The notes under the pieces: model-generated | Told to the model about the DNA's origin: nothing | The model's database searches: none | Seen by the model: only the letters and a program-made list of their open reading frames with translations | Shown: positions 15,359 through 22,913 of the stretch, one piece after another | Numbering within the stretch: the stretch's first letter is position 1 | How the letters are laid out: each line of letters starts with the position of its first letter | Translations under genes and position numbers: made by a program | Source of the DNA: Rhodocyclaceae bacterium UBA2250 | GTDB taxonomy: Bacteria > Pseudomonadota > Gammaproteobacteria > Burkholderiales > Rhodocyclaceae | Length of the DNA stretch: 27,828 nt | Reading direction: 5' to 3' | Assembly: GCA_002347285.1 (NCBI GenBank) | Contig: DDXW01000006.1 | Coordinates: forward strand, 1 to 27,828

Positions 15359-16318
15359 ATGCTGACCCGCTGCCCGTACTGCGAGACGACGTTCCGCGTG
15401 ACCGCCGAGCAACTCAAGGCACGCCGAGGCCAGGTGCGCTGCGGTGCCTGTCGCGGAGTCTTCGACGCGCTCGAGAGTCTCGTCGAGGAAGTGCCCGTCG
15501 TCGTCCCTCCTCTTCCGGCGGCATCAGCTTCGGCCGAGATGCCCGCGGTGAGCGAAGAACCGGCGCCGCCCACCGAGAGCATCGCTGTTGAGGAGCTCGC
15601 TGCGGAGGAGATAGCCGCGGAAGCCGCCGCCGCGGAAGAAGTGGTGATCGAAGAGCCGACGGTCGAAGTGTTGCCGGACGTGTCTGAAGAAGCCGCGGAG
15701 CCCGAGGAACCCGCTCCATCTGCACCGGCCCCCGACTCGGCCGCGGCACCCGAACCCGTCGCCGAAGCGGAAGCGCAGGAATCGGCCGTCGCGGCAGCCG
15801 AGGCGCCGCTGCCCCCGGCCTGGGAAGCGGTATCGCCTCCCCCGTCGCCGCCACGGCGCTGGCCCTGGGCGGTCGGCGCCGCGCTGCTGTTCTTCCTGGC
15901 GCTCGGCCAGCTCGTGTTCATCTTCCGCACGGAAATCGCCGCCAGCAGCCCCGAGTTGCGGCCGATGCTCGCGGCCGGCTGCGAGCTGTTCGGCTGCACG
16001 GTGCCGCGGCCGCGCCGGCCCGAACTGCTCAGCATCGAAACCTCGGATCTCGCGCCGGAGGGTGCTGGTCTGCTGCTGACCGCGACGCTGAAGAACCGCG
16101 CTCCCTTCGCGCAGGATTACCCCGCGCTCGAACTGACGCTGACCGACACCCAGGACCAGGCGCTGGTGCGCAAGGTGCTGATGCCCGCCGACTGGCTGCC
16201 CGCCGGCCGCGCCGGGAGCGCCGGCTTCGCCGCGCAGGGAGAAGTCGCCGTCAAGCTGCTGTTCGCCGCCGACGGCGTGCCCGCCGTCGGCTACCGCCTC
16301 TACCTGTTCTATCCCTGA
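15359..16318 (+). CDS. Zinc-ribbon and DUF3426 domain membrane protein
   Basis: This 319-residue protein has an N-terminal MJ0042-type zinc ribbon with two cysteine pairs (M-L-T-R-C-P-Y-C then V-R-C-G-A-C) and the F-R-V-T-A-E-Q-L-K segment. A long Glu/Ala/Pro-rich low-complexity linker follows (about residues 40-155), then one transmembrane helix (about 168-188, after R-R-W-P-W) and a C-terminal DUF3426-like domain with A-G-C-x-L-F-G-C-T-V-P-R-P. The topology implies a cytoplasmic zinc ribbon and a periplasmic domain. Such proteins often follow prmA in betaproteobacteria; their function is not established. It begins 9 nt after prmA. Confidence 0.88.
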   Translation: MLTRCPYCETTFRVTAEQLKARRGQVRCGACRGVFDALESLVEEVPVVVPPLPAASASAEMPAVSEEPAPPTESIAVEELAAEEIAAEAAAAEEVVIEEPTVEVLPDVSEEAAEPEEPAPSAPAPDSAAAPEPVAEAEAQESAVAAAEAPLPPAWEAVSPPPSPPRRWPWAVGAALLFFLALGQLVFIFRTEIAASSPELRPMLAAGCELFGCTVPRPRRPELLSIETSDLAPEGAGLLLTATLKNRAPFAQDYPALELTLTDTQDQALVRKVLMPADWLPAGRAGSAGFAAQGEVAVKLLFAADGVPAVGYRLYLFYP

Positions 16319-16338
16319 CCAGCCTTACCGCCATCGCC

Positions 16339-17274
16339 ATGCACACGCTCATCTGCGGCTCACTCGCCTACGACACCATCATGGTGTTCAAGGACCGCTT
16401 CAAGCACCACATCCTGCCGGAGCAGATCCACATCCTCAACGTCGCCTTCCTGGTGCCCGACATGCGGCGCGAATACGGCGGCTGTGCCGGCAACATCGCC
16501 TACAACCTCAAGCTGCTCGGCGGCGCGCCGCTGATCATGGCGGCGGTTGGCGACGACGCCGGCCTCTACCTGCAGCGCCTCGAGCACCTCGGGCTGGCCA
16601 CCACCCACGTGCGCCGCGTGCCCGACACCTACACCGCGCAGGCCTTCATCACCACCGACCTCGACGACAACCAGATCACTGCCTTCCATCCGGGGGCGAT
16701 GAACTTCTCGCACCACAACCAGATCGGCGACGCGCGCGACGTGACGCTCGGCATCGTGGCACCCGACGGCCGCGACGGCATGCTGCAGCATGCGCGCGAA
16801 TTCCGCGAGCTCGGCATCCCCTTCGTCTTCGATCCCGGCCAGGGTCTGCCGATGTTCAACGGCGAGGAATTGCTCGAATTCCTCCGGCTGGCCGACTACT
16901 GCACGGTGAACGACTACGAGGCCAAGCTGCTGACCGAGCGCACCGGCCGGTCGCTCGCCGATCTGGCGCGCGAGGTGAAGGCGCTGGTCGTCACGCTCGG
17001 CGGCAACGGCTCGCAGATCTATGCGGATGGCGGCCGCATCGACATTCCGACGGTGCCGGCCGCGCAGGTGGTCGACCCGACCGGCTGCGGCGACGCCTCC
17101 CGCGCCGGCCTGCTCTACGGCATCGCGCGCGGCTGGGGCTGGCCGAAGACCGGCCGGCTCGCCTCGTTGATGGGCAGCATCAAGATCGCCCATCGCGGCG
17201 GGCAGAACCACAAGCCGTCGCGCGCCGAAATCGCCGCGCAGTTCCTGGCGGCGTTCGGCGAAAGCCTCGACTGA
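16339..17274 (+). CDS. PfkB/ribokinase-family sugar or nucleoside kinase
   Basis: This 311-residue cytoplasmic protein has the ribokinase fold. It shows the PfkB first signature (Y-G-G-C-A-G-N-I-A-Y-N-L-K-L-L-G-G, about 47-62) and the second signature with catalytic base and anion hole, D-P-T-G-C-G-D-A-S-R-A-G (base D252). The N-x-x-E motif (N-D-Y-E-A-K-L-L-T, about 191-199) is also present. The anion-hole motif has Cys where most relatives have Ala (G-A-G-D). Related proteins are annotated as adenosine kinase or carbohydrate kinase; the sequence alone does not decide the substrate. It may continue the prmA transcription unit (20 nt gap). It ends directly against the convergent thioredoxin gene. 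Confidence 0.88.
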   Translation: MHTLICGSLAYDTIMVFKDRFKHHILPEQIHILNVAFLVPDMRREYGGCAGNIAYNLKLLGGAPLIMAAVGDDAGLYLQRLEHLGLATTHVRRVPDTYTAQAFITTDLDDNQITAFHPGAMNFSHHNQIGDARDVTLGIVAPDGRDGMLQHAREFRELGIPFVFDPGQGLPMFNGEELLEFLRLADYCTVNDYEAKLLTERTGRSLADLAREVKALVVTLGGNGSQIYADGGRIDIPTVPAAQVVDPTGCGDASRAGLLYGIARGWGWPKTGRLASLMGSIKIAHRGGQNHKPSRAEIAAQFLAAFGESLD

Positions 17275-17640
17275 TTACTGCTCGCCTTCGGCGGCGATCT
17301 CGGCGCGCACCTGATCCATGTCGAGACCCTTCACCTGCTCGATGAGCTGGTCAAGCGCCGAGGCGGGCAGCGCGCCGGCCTCGGCGTAGAGAATGATCTG
17401 GTCGCGGAACACCATCAGCGTCGGAATCGAGCGGATGTTGAAACCGGCCGCCAGCTCGCGCTCCTCCTCGGTATTGACCTTGGCGAAGGCGATCTCCGGA
17501 TGCTTCTCGGCAGCCGCCTCGAAGGTCGGCGCGAAGGAACGGCACGGCCCGCACCACTCTGCCCAGAAGTCGATGATGACGATGTCGTTGTTGGTGACGG
17601 TGTCCTTGAAGTTGTCGGCGGTCAGCTGGATGGTGGCCAT
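17275..17640 (-). CDS. Thioredoxin
   Basis: This 121-residue protein has the classical redox motif W-A-E-W-C-G-P-C (cysteines about 30 and 33) and the cis-proline segment R-S-I-P-T-L-M-V-F. It has no signal peptide, so it is a cytoplasmic disulfide reductant. The C-terminus is about 12 residues longer than in E. coli TrxA, with an acidic tail (E-I-A-A-E-G-E-Q). It lies back to back with gluQ (24 nt between starts) and abuts the kinase gene 3' end with no spacer. I do not assign trxA because this may be a secondary thioredoxin. Confidence 0.93.
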   Translation of the reverse strand: MATIQLTADNFKDTVTNNDIVIIDFWAEWCGPCRSFAPTFEAAAEKHPEIAFAKVNTEEERELAAGFNIRSIPTLMVFRDQIILYAEAGALPASALDQLIEQVKGLDMDQVRAEIAAEGEQ

Positions 17641-17664
17641 GCGGCGCTCCGAAAGGGTGGGTGA

Positions 17665-18582
17665 ATGGGCATTCTAGTCCAGGCAGGGCGGCCGACGGGC
17701 CGCTTCGCTCCCTCGCCGACCGGGCCGCTGCACTTTGGCTCGCTGGTCGCCGCGCTCGGCTCCTGCCTCGAAGCCAGGGCGCGCGGCGGCCGCTGGCTGG
17801 TGCGCATGGAGGACGTCGATGCGCCGCGCTGCCGGCCGGCGCATGCCGACGACATTCTGCGCACGCTCGACGCCTGCGGCTTCGCATGGGACGGCGAGGT
17901 TATCTTCCAGAGCCGGCGTGCCGAGCGCTATCGCGACACGCTCGAACGGCTGAAGGCGATGGCGGCGGTCTATCCCTGCGGCTGCACGCGCAGCGAGCTC
18001 GAAGCCGCACCGGCCGGAATCGACGGCGCGCCGGTCTATCCGGGCACCTGCCGCAACGGCCTGCCGCCCGGCAAGACGGCACGCGCCTGGCGGCTGCGCA
18101 TGGCGGGCGCGATCGAATTCGTCGACCTCGTGCAGGGCCCGCAGCGCCAGGACCTGCCGCGCGAGGTCGGCGACTGCGTGCTGCTGCGTGCCGACGGGCT
18201 GTTCGCCTACCAACTCGCGGTGGTGGCCGACGATGCCGACCAGGGCGTCGACCACGTCGTGCGCGGCGCGGACCTGATCCACTCGACGGCGCGGCAGATC
18301 TTCCTGCAGCGGCTGCTCGGCTTGCCGACGCCCGCCTACGCGCATCTGCCGGTCGCGGTCGACGCGACGGGAGCGAAGCTCTCCAAGCAGACGCGCGCCG
18401 CGCCGGTCGATGCGCAGGACCCCGTGCCCGCGCTCGTTGCGGCGGCGGCGTTTCTCGGCCAGAATCCGCCGCAGGAACTGCGCCGCCTCGCCAGAACCGA
18501 GTTCTGGATCTGGGCGCTGGAAAACTGGCGGCTCGACCGCGTGCCGCGCGTTCCCGCCATCGCCATCGAGGAGCAAGCATGA
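17665..18582 (+). CDS. gluQ: Glutamyl-Q tRNA(Asp) synthetase
   Basis: This 305-residue truncated paralogue of glutamyl-tRNA synthetase activates glutamate and attaches it to queuosine in tRNA-Asp, without an anticodon-binding domain. It shows the class I R-F-A-P-S-P-T-G-P-L-H-F-G-S-L motif (the HIGH equivalent), E-D-V-D-A-P-R, a zinc site (Y-P-C-G-C-T-R-S-E-L and Y-P-G-T-C-R), D-G-L-F-A-Y-Q-L-A-V-V-x-D-D and the KMSKS equivalent G-A-K-L-S-K-Q. Its length matches the GluQRS family, not full GltX. The stop overlaps the next start (ATGA). Confidence 0.95.
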   Translation: MGILVQAGRPTGRFAPSPTGPLHFGSLVAALGSCLEARARGGRWLVRMEDVDAPRCRPAHADDILRTLDACGFAWDGEVIFQSRRAERYRDTLERLKAMAAVYPCGCTRSELEAAPAGIDGAPVYPGTCRNGLPPGKTARAWRLRMAGAIEFVDLVQGPQRQDLPREVGDCVLLRADGLFAYQLAVVADDADQGVDHVVRGADLIHSTARQIFLQRLLGLPTPAYAHLPVAVDATGAKLSKQTRAAPVDAQDPVPALVAAAAFLGQNPPQELRRLARTEFWIWALENWRLDRVPRVPAIAIEEQA

Positions 18583-18989
18583 TCGTCACCGACGACGCCG
18601 GCATCCGCCGCATTCTCGAGAACCACAAGGTCGTCGCCATGGTCGGCCTGTCGCCGAAGGAGGATCGCCCGAGCCATCACGTGGCGCGCTACCTGCTGGC
18701 GCGCGGCTACACGGTGATTCCCGTCAATCCCGGCCAGCGCGAGATCCTCGGCCTGACCTGCTACGCGAGCCTGCGCGACATCCCGGTCAGGGTGGACATG
18801 GTCGACGTCTTCCGCAATGCGGCCGACGTGCCGCCGATCGCCGCCGACGCGATCGCCATCGGCGCGCAGTCGCTGTGGCTGCAGCTCGGCGTGGTCAACC
18901 AGGCAGCGGCGGAAGCCGCGTCGGCGGCCGGCCTCGACGTGGTGATGGACCGCTGCCCGAAAATCGAGCATGCGCGCCTGTTCGGATGA
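18579..18989 (+). CDS. CoA-binding domain protein (YccU type)
   Basis: This 136-residue protein is a stand-alone CoA-binding Rossmann domain. Characteristic pieces are K-V-V-A-M-V-G-L-S-P-K-E-D-R-P-S-H-H-V-A-R-Y-L at the nucleotide-binding N-terminus, Y-T-V-I-P-V-N-P-G, D-M-V-D-V-F-R, W-L-Q-L-G-V-V-N and D-R-C-P-K-I-E-H at the C-terminus. The catalytic domains of succinyl-CoA synthetase-type enzymes are lacking, so it is not an enzyme of that kind. Its physiological role is unknown. It is translationally coupled to gluQ by a 4-nt overlap. Confidence 0.92.
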   Translation: MIVTDDAGIRRILENHKVVAMVGLSPKEDRPSHHVARYLLARGYTVIPVNPGQREILGLTCYASLRDIPVRVDMVDVFRNAADVPPIAADAIAIGAQSLWLQLGVVNQAAAEAASAAGLDVVMDRCPKIEHARLFG

Positions 18990-19054
18990 CAAAAGTCGGT
19001 GCCGCTGGCCCGAAACAGGAGCAGAATGCAACTGTCGGAATCGAGGAGCAGGAC

Positions 19055-19252
19055 ATGCCCCGCGCAGTGATCGAAGACTGGGACCAGTTCACCGCCTTTC
19101 TCGCCGCCCAGCCCTTGTGCCAATGGTCGGCGCAGAAGCAGCGGGAGATCGCCATGGGCAAGCATAGCGGCCGGGAGCGGTCCGCCATTCGTCCCCCCGC
19201 GCCGAAGAACGACAACGCCGATCTCGCCGCCGCCCTTGCGGCGATGGCCTAG
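19055..19252 (+). CDS. Small hypothetical protein (65 aa)
   Basis: I do not recognise this 65-residue protein. It begins M-P-R-A-V-I-E-D-W-D-Q-F and has an aromatic/polar N-terminal half, a basic middle (K-H-S-G-R-E-R-S) and an alanine-rich end. It has no membrane helix and no cysteine pair. The chosen ATG is preceded by GAGGAG at 19043-19048 with 6-nt spacing, a strong reason for this start. An in-frame ATG at 18986 that overlaps the CoA-binding gene stop would give 88 residues. Reality is supported by the ribosome binding site and by filling the gap before the convergent gene; function cannot be inferred. Confidence 0.6.
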   Translation: MPRAVIEDWDQFTAFLAAQPLCQWSAQKQREIAMGKHSGRERSAIRPPAPKNDNADLAAALAAMA

Positions 19253-19268
19253 GCGGTTTCCCCGCCGT

Positions 19269-20438
19269 TCACTCGCGGTAGTCGCTGCCGCCGTAGCGGG
19301 TGAGGCCGAGCATCAGCCGCACCAGGCCGTAGGCCGCCCAGCGCAGGGTGCGCGCCAGCAAGCCGGTGCGCTGCAGGTCGGCCGCGCCGACGAGCAGGGC
19401 CTTCGAGGCGATCGCCTCGGTCAGGCTCGCGCGCAGCTCCCCGGCGAAGCCGGCATCCAGCACCGCGACGTTCGCCTCGCGGGCGAGCAGCAGGCTGAAG
19501 GGATCGATGTTCGAGGAGCCGACCGTCGCCCACAGGCCGTCGACCGCCGCCACCTTCGCATGCAGGAAGCCGGCCTGATACTCATGGATGCGGATGCCGT
19601 CGGCGATCAGGTTCCGGTAGAGCGCCTGCGTCGCGTAGTGCAGCAGCGCATACTCGACCTGTCCCTGCAGCAGGATCGTGACGGTAACCCCGCGCGCCGC
19701 CGCTTCGCGCAGCGCATGGTGGAAGCGCCGCCCCGGCAGAAAATAGGCGCTGGCGATCAGCACCTCGTCCTTGGCCGCGGCGATGGCGTCGAGATAGGCC
19801 TCTTCGATGTCGCGGCGATGCCGCAGGTTGTCGCGGATCAGGAAGGCGGCCGCCATGTGGCCGGCGGGCAGATCCTCGGCGCAGGGCGTGATCGGCGCCG
19901 GCGGCGGGCGCCGCCGCAGGCGGGCCCAGCCGACCAGCCGCCAGAGCCGGCGCGCGTCCGCGTGGATGCGCGCCACCAGCGGCCCGGTGACGCGCACCGC
20001 GTAGTCGTAGCGTGGCCCGAGGCCCGGGGTGTCTTCGTCATCGACGATGTTGATGCCGCCGACGAAGGCGACGCGGCCGTCGATCACCGCGAGCTTGCGG
20101 TGCAGGCGGCGCAGCCGGTGACGCCGCAGCCGCAGCGGCGCGATCTCGGGGCGGTAGACCTCGAGCTCGACGCCCGCCGCGACGAGTTCGCGGCCGAGCC
20201 CTTCGGCAAAGCCGCGGGCGCCGAAGCCGTCGACCAGCACGCGCACCGCGACGCCGCGCCGCGCCGCGGCGGCGAGCGCGGCGGCGATGGCGCGCCCGGT
20301 CGCGTCGGCCGCGAAGATGTAGGTCTCGAGGCGGATCTCGCATTGCGCCGCCGCGATCGCCGCTTGCAGGGCGGGAAAGTACTGTGCGCCGCTTTCGAGC
20401 AGCTCGATGCGGTTGCCGGGCAGAAACTCGGCGCTCAT
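19269..20438 (-). CDS. clsB: Cardiolipin synthase B (phospholipase D family)
   Basis: This 389-residue phospholipase D superfamily enzyme has two HKD motifs: L-H-R-K-L-A-V-I-D (H113, K115, D120) followed by G-G-I-N-I, and F-L-H-A-K-V-A-A-V-D (H293, K295, D300) followed by G-S-S-N-I-D. The opening (N-R-I-E-L-L-E-S-G-x-x-Y-F-P-A-L) and the absence of N-terminal transmembrane helices match ClsB (YbhO) rather than ClsA. It makes cardiolipin from phosphatidyl donors at the membrane. It overlaps the upstream YbhP-like gene by 4 nt, the same pairing as in E. coli ybhP-ybhO. Confidence 0.92.
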   Translation of the reverse strand: MSAEFLPGNRIELLESGAQYFPALQAAIAAAQCEIRLETYIFAADATGRAIAAALAAAARRGVAVRVLVDGFGARGFAEGLGRELVAAGVELEVYRPEIAPLRLRRHRLRRLHRKLAVIDGRVAFVGGINIVDDEDTPGLGPRYDYAVRVTGPLVARIHADARRLWRLVGWARLRRRPPPAPITPCAEDLPAGHMAAAFLIRDNLRHRRDIEEAYLDAIAAAKDEVLIASAYFLPGRRFHHALREAAARGVTVTILLQGQVEYALLHYATQALYRNLIADGIRIHEYQAGFLHAKVAAVDGLWATVGSSNIDPFSLLLAREANVAVLDAGFAGELRASLTEAIASKALLVGAADLQRTGLLARTLRWAAYGLVRLMLGLTRYGGSDYRE

Positions 20439-21193
20439 GCGGCGGCGGCGAAGGAGAAGCGGGCCGACAGCGCGGCGTGATCGGAGATGGATGACCAGGG
20501 TGGGCCGCGATGCACGGTGCAGTCCTCGGTCCTGAGGCCGCGCACGTAGATGCGGTCGAGGCGGAACAGCGGCAGCGCCGCGGGATAGCTGCGCGACGGG
20601 CGCGCCGTCTCGCCGGCGCAGGCGAAGACCTCGGTCAGGTCGAGGCGCGGCGCCAGCAGTTCGCAGGCGCGGCCGCGCCAGTCGTTGAAGTCGCCGGCGA
20701 TGATCAGCGGCGCCTCGCGCGGGACGTTCGTCTCGAGGAAGCTCGCCAGCGCGTCGTACTGGTGGCGGCGCGAGCGGCCGAACAGCGAGAGGTGCGCGCA
20801 GACGCAGTGAAGCGGCAGCGCCATGCCCGGCACGGCGACCGTGCAGTGGAGCAGGCCGCGCTTCTCGAAGCGCAGGCGCGTCACGTCCTGGTTGTGCGAC
20901 GACAGGATCGGGTAGTGCGTGAGGATGGCGTTGCCGTGGTGGCCGTGGTCGTAGACCATGTTGCGGCCGTAGGCGTGGTTGGACCAGAAGTCTGCGGCGA
21001 GGAACTCGTGCTGCGGCTCGGGCGGCCAGTCCTGGTGCCGCGCGGCGTGGCGCTCGTGCTGGCCCTGCACTTCCTGCAGGAAGACGATGTCGGCGCCGAG
21101 CTCGCGCAGGCGTTCGCGCAGCTCATGCACCACCATGCGGCGGTTGAACTGCGAGAAGCCCTTGTGGATGTTCCAGGTGGCGATCGAAAGCAT
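20435..21193 (-). CDS. Endonuclease/exonuclease/phosphatase family protein (YbhP-like)
   Basis: This 252-residue protein has the EEP fold. It begins M-L-S-I-A-T-W-N-I-H-K-G, with the metal/phosphate-binding asparagine. It then shows V-F-L-Q-E-V-Q (catalytic glutamate), V-C-A-H-L-S-L-F, A-G-D-F-N-D-W (catalytic D and N), L-D-R-I-Y-V-R and S-D-H-A-A-L-S-A (catalytic D-H). All catalytic motifs are present. The substrate is unknown; overlap with clsB suggests a phospholipid-related role, which is inference. No signal peptide is visible. It is divergent from the thioesterase gene across a 53-nt gap that contains possible -10 boxes for both directions. Confidence 0.9.
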   Translation of the reverse strand: MLSIATWNIHKGFSQFNRRMVVHELRERLRELGADIVFLQEVQGQHERHAARHQDWPPEPQHEFLAADFWSNHAYGRNMVYDHGHHGNAILTHYPILSSHNQDVTRLRFEKRGLLHCTVAVPGMALPLHCVCAHLSLFGRSRRHQYDALASFLETNVPREAPLIIAGDFNDWRGRACELLAPRLDLTEVFACAGETARPSRSYPAALPLFRLDRIYVRGLRTEDCTVHRGPPWSSISDHAALSARFSFAAAA

Positions 21194-21246
21194 GGCCGCA
21201 GTATAGACGGCGGGTAAGATGCGGAAAAAGACGGAGGAGCCCGAGG

Positions 21247-21726
21247 ATGACCGACCAGGCGATTCAGGATTATTACCCGGATGAACTGAGCCATTGCTAC
21301 GGCTGCGGCAGGAACAACCCGCTGGGCCACCAGCTCAAGACATTTCGGGACGGCGGGGACGGCGCGACGACCGTCGCGCGCTACACCCCGCGGCCCGAGC
21401 ACACGGCGATCCCCGGCTTCGTCTATGGCGGGCTGATCGCTTCGCTGGTGGATTGCCACGGCACCGGCACGGCCGCCGTCGCGGCCTACCGCGCCGCCGG
21501 CCGGGCGCCGGGGTCGGCGCCGGCGCTGCGCTTCGTCACCGGCTCGCTCAAGGTGGACTTCCTCGCGCCGACGCCCATGGGCGTCGAACTCGAACTGCGC
21601 GGTGTGCCGGTCGAGGTCAAGGAGAAGAAGGTGGTGGTCGACATCACCGTGACGGCGAATGGCAAGATCACCGCGCAGGGGCAGGTGGTCGCGGTGCGCA
21701 TGCCGGAGAGCATGGCGCCGCAGTAA
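21247..21726 (+). CDS. Hotdog-fold thioesterase (PaaI/4HBT-like)
   Basis: This 159-residue protein has the hotdog fold typical of acyl-CoA thioesterases. The core is H-T-A-I-P-G-F-V-Y-G-G-L-I-A-S-L-V-D-C-H-G-T (about residues 51-72), the helix that normally holds the active site, followed by beta strands L-K-V-D-F-L-A-P-T-P and K-K-V-V-V-D-I-T-V-T. An N-terminal C-Y-G-C-G-R-N-N-P-L-G segment, often seen in this subfamily, could bind metal. The substrate is not evident. GGAGGAG at 21233-21239 supports the ATG, with a TAAGAT box at 21215-21220. Confidence 0.85.
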   Translation: MTDQAIQDYYPDELSHCYGCGRNNPLGHQLKTFRDGGDGATTVARYTPRPEHTAIPGFVYGGLIASLVDCHGTGTAAVAAYRAAGRAPGSAPALRFVTGSLKVDFLAPTPMGVELELRGVPVEVKEKKVVVDITVTANGKITAQGQVVAVRMPESMAPQ

Positions 21727-21732
21727 TTCCGG

Positions 21733-21764
21733 ACTTCGGCGCCGCCCCGCCGGCGCCGAGTTTT
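21733..21764 (+). terminator. Probable intrinsic terminator after the thioesterase gene
   Basis: A GC-rich inverted repeat (CGGCGCC at 21737-21743 and GGCGCCG at 21752-21758, eight-base loop, extendable by CTT/AG with a bulge) is followed by AGTTTT. It sits 7 nt after the thioesterase stop and just before the end of the convergent nadA gene. The short T-run makes it moderate, and it fits plus-strand termination better than minus-strand. Confidence 0.55.
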
Positions 21765-21767
21765 GCC

Positions 21768-22865
21768 TCAGGATGCGTCGAGCATCCTTTGAAGAGCTAC
21801 CTTGGCGAGTCGCGCTTCGTGTTCCGGCACCTTGATCTGATTCACCACGTTGCCGGTGGCGAGATTCTCGAGCGTCCATGCCAGGTGCTGCGGATCGATG
21901 CGCTGCATCGTCGAGCACATGCAGACCGTGCCGGCCATGAACTGCACGACCTTGCCCTCGTCCTTCACCTCGTCGGCGAGGCGCGAGACGAGGTTGAGCT
22001 CGGTGCCGACCAGCCAGCGCGTGCCCGGCGCCGATTCCTTGACGACGCGGATGATCGTTTCGGTCGAGCCGACGGCGTCCGACTTGGCGCAGACATCGAA
22101 GCCGCATTCCGGATGGGAGATCACCTTGCCGCCGGGATACTGGGCGCGGAACTTGTCGATCTGCGTCGGCTGGAACATCTGATGCACATTGCAGTAGCCG
22201 TGCCAGAGGATGATCTTCGCGTCACGGATCCGTTCGGGCGTCAGGCCGCCCATCGGCAGGTCGGGATTCCAGACGACCATCCGGTCGAGCGGGATGCCCA
22301 TCTTGTGCCCGCTCCAGCGGCCGAGATGCTGGTCGGGAAAGAACAGCACCTTCTCGCGCCGCGCGAACGACCACTCGAGGATCTTCGGCGCGTTCGACGA
22401 GGTGCACACGATGCCGCCGTGCTCGCCGCAGAATGCCTTGAGATCGGCGGACGAGTTGATGTAGGTGACCGGCGTGACCGCCGCGTCGGGATCCAGCACG
22501 GTGGCCAGTTCGCGCCAGCAGCGCTCGACCTTGGCGCGGTTGGCCATGTCGGCCATCGAGCAGCCGGCGGCGAGGTCGGGCAGGATCGCGATCTGCTCGG
22601 GGCGCGAGAGGATGTCGGCGACCTCGGCCATGAAATGCACGCCGCAGAAGACGATGAATTCGGCGTCCGACTGCGACGCCAGCCGCGAGAGCTTGAGCGA
22701 GTCGCCGGTGATGTCGGCGAAACGATAGACGTCGGCGCGCTGGTAGTGGTGACACAGCAGCACGGCGCGCCGGCCGAGTTGCGCGCGGGCGGCTTCGATG
22801 CGGGCCTGCGCCGCCTGGTCGGACAGGGCGTTGAAGGCGTCGAACTGGATGGCGGCGGTCTGCAT
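21768..22865 (-). CDS. nadA: Quinolinate synthase A
   Basis: This 365-residue enzyme condenses iminoaspartate with dihydroxyacetone phosphate to quinolinate in de novo NAD synthesis, using a [4Fe-4S] cluster. It shows V-L-L-C-H-H-Y-Q, D-S-L-K-L-S, V-F-C-G-V-H-F-M-A-E (cluster cysteine C74), Y-I-N-S-S-A-D-L-K-A, C-T-S-S-N-A, H-P-E-C-G-F-D-V-C, and M-A-G-T-V-C-M-C near the C-terminus, covering the conserved cysteines. The ATG at 22865 gives a normal length; the frame extends much further only as antisense to the next gene. It is divergent from the cation transporter across 48 nt. Confidence 0.96.
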   Translation of the reverse strand: MQTAAIQFDAFNALSDQAAQARIEAARAQLGRRAVLLCHHYQRADVYRFADITGDSLKLSRLASQSDAEFIVFCGVHFMAEVADILSRPEQIAILPDLAAGCSMADMANRAKVERCWRELATVLDPDAAVTPVTYINSSADLKAFCGEHGGIVCTSSNAPKILEWSFARREKVLFFPDQHLGRWSGHKMGIPLDRMVVWNPDLPMGGLTPERIRDAKIILWHGYCNVHQMFQPTQIDKFRAQYPGGKVISHPECGFDVCAKSDAVGSTETIIRVVKESAPGTRWLVGTELNLVSRLADEVKDEGKVVQFMAGTVCMCSTMQRIDPQHLAWTLENLATGNVVNQIKVPEHEARLAKVALQRMLDAS

Positions 22866-22913
22866 GGTCGGCAGGGCAGGGCGATACAATGCGGGGCAAG
22901 GAGTATACGGCAA

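Noticed and set aside
19255..19269. GGCGG/CCGCC repeat between the 65-aa gene and clsB
   Set aside because: A five-pair stem without a T-tract is not adequate as a terminator in GC-rich DNA.
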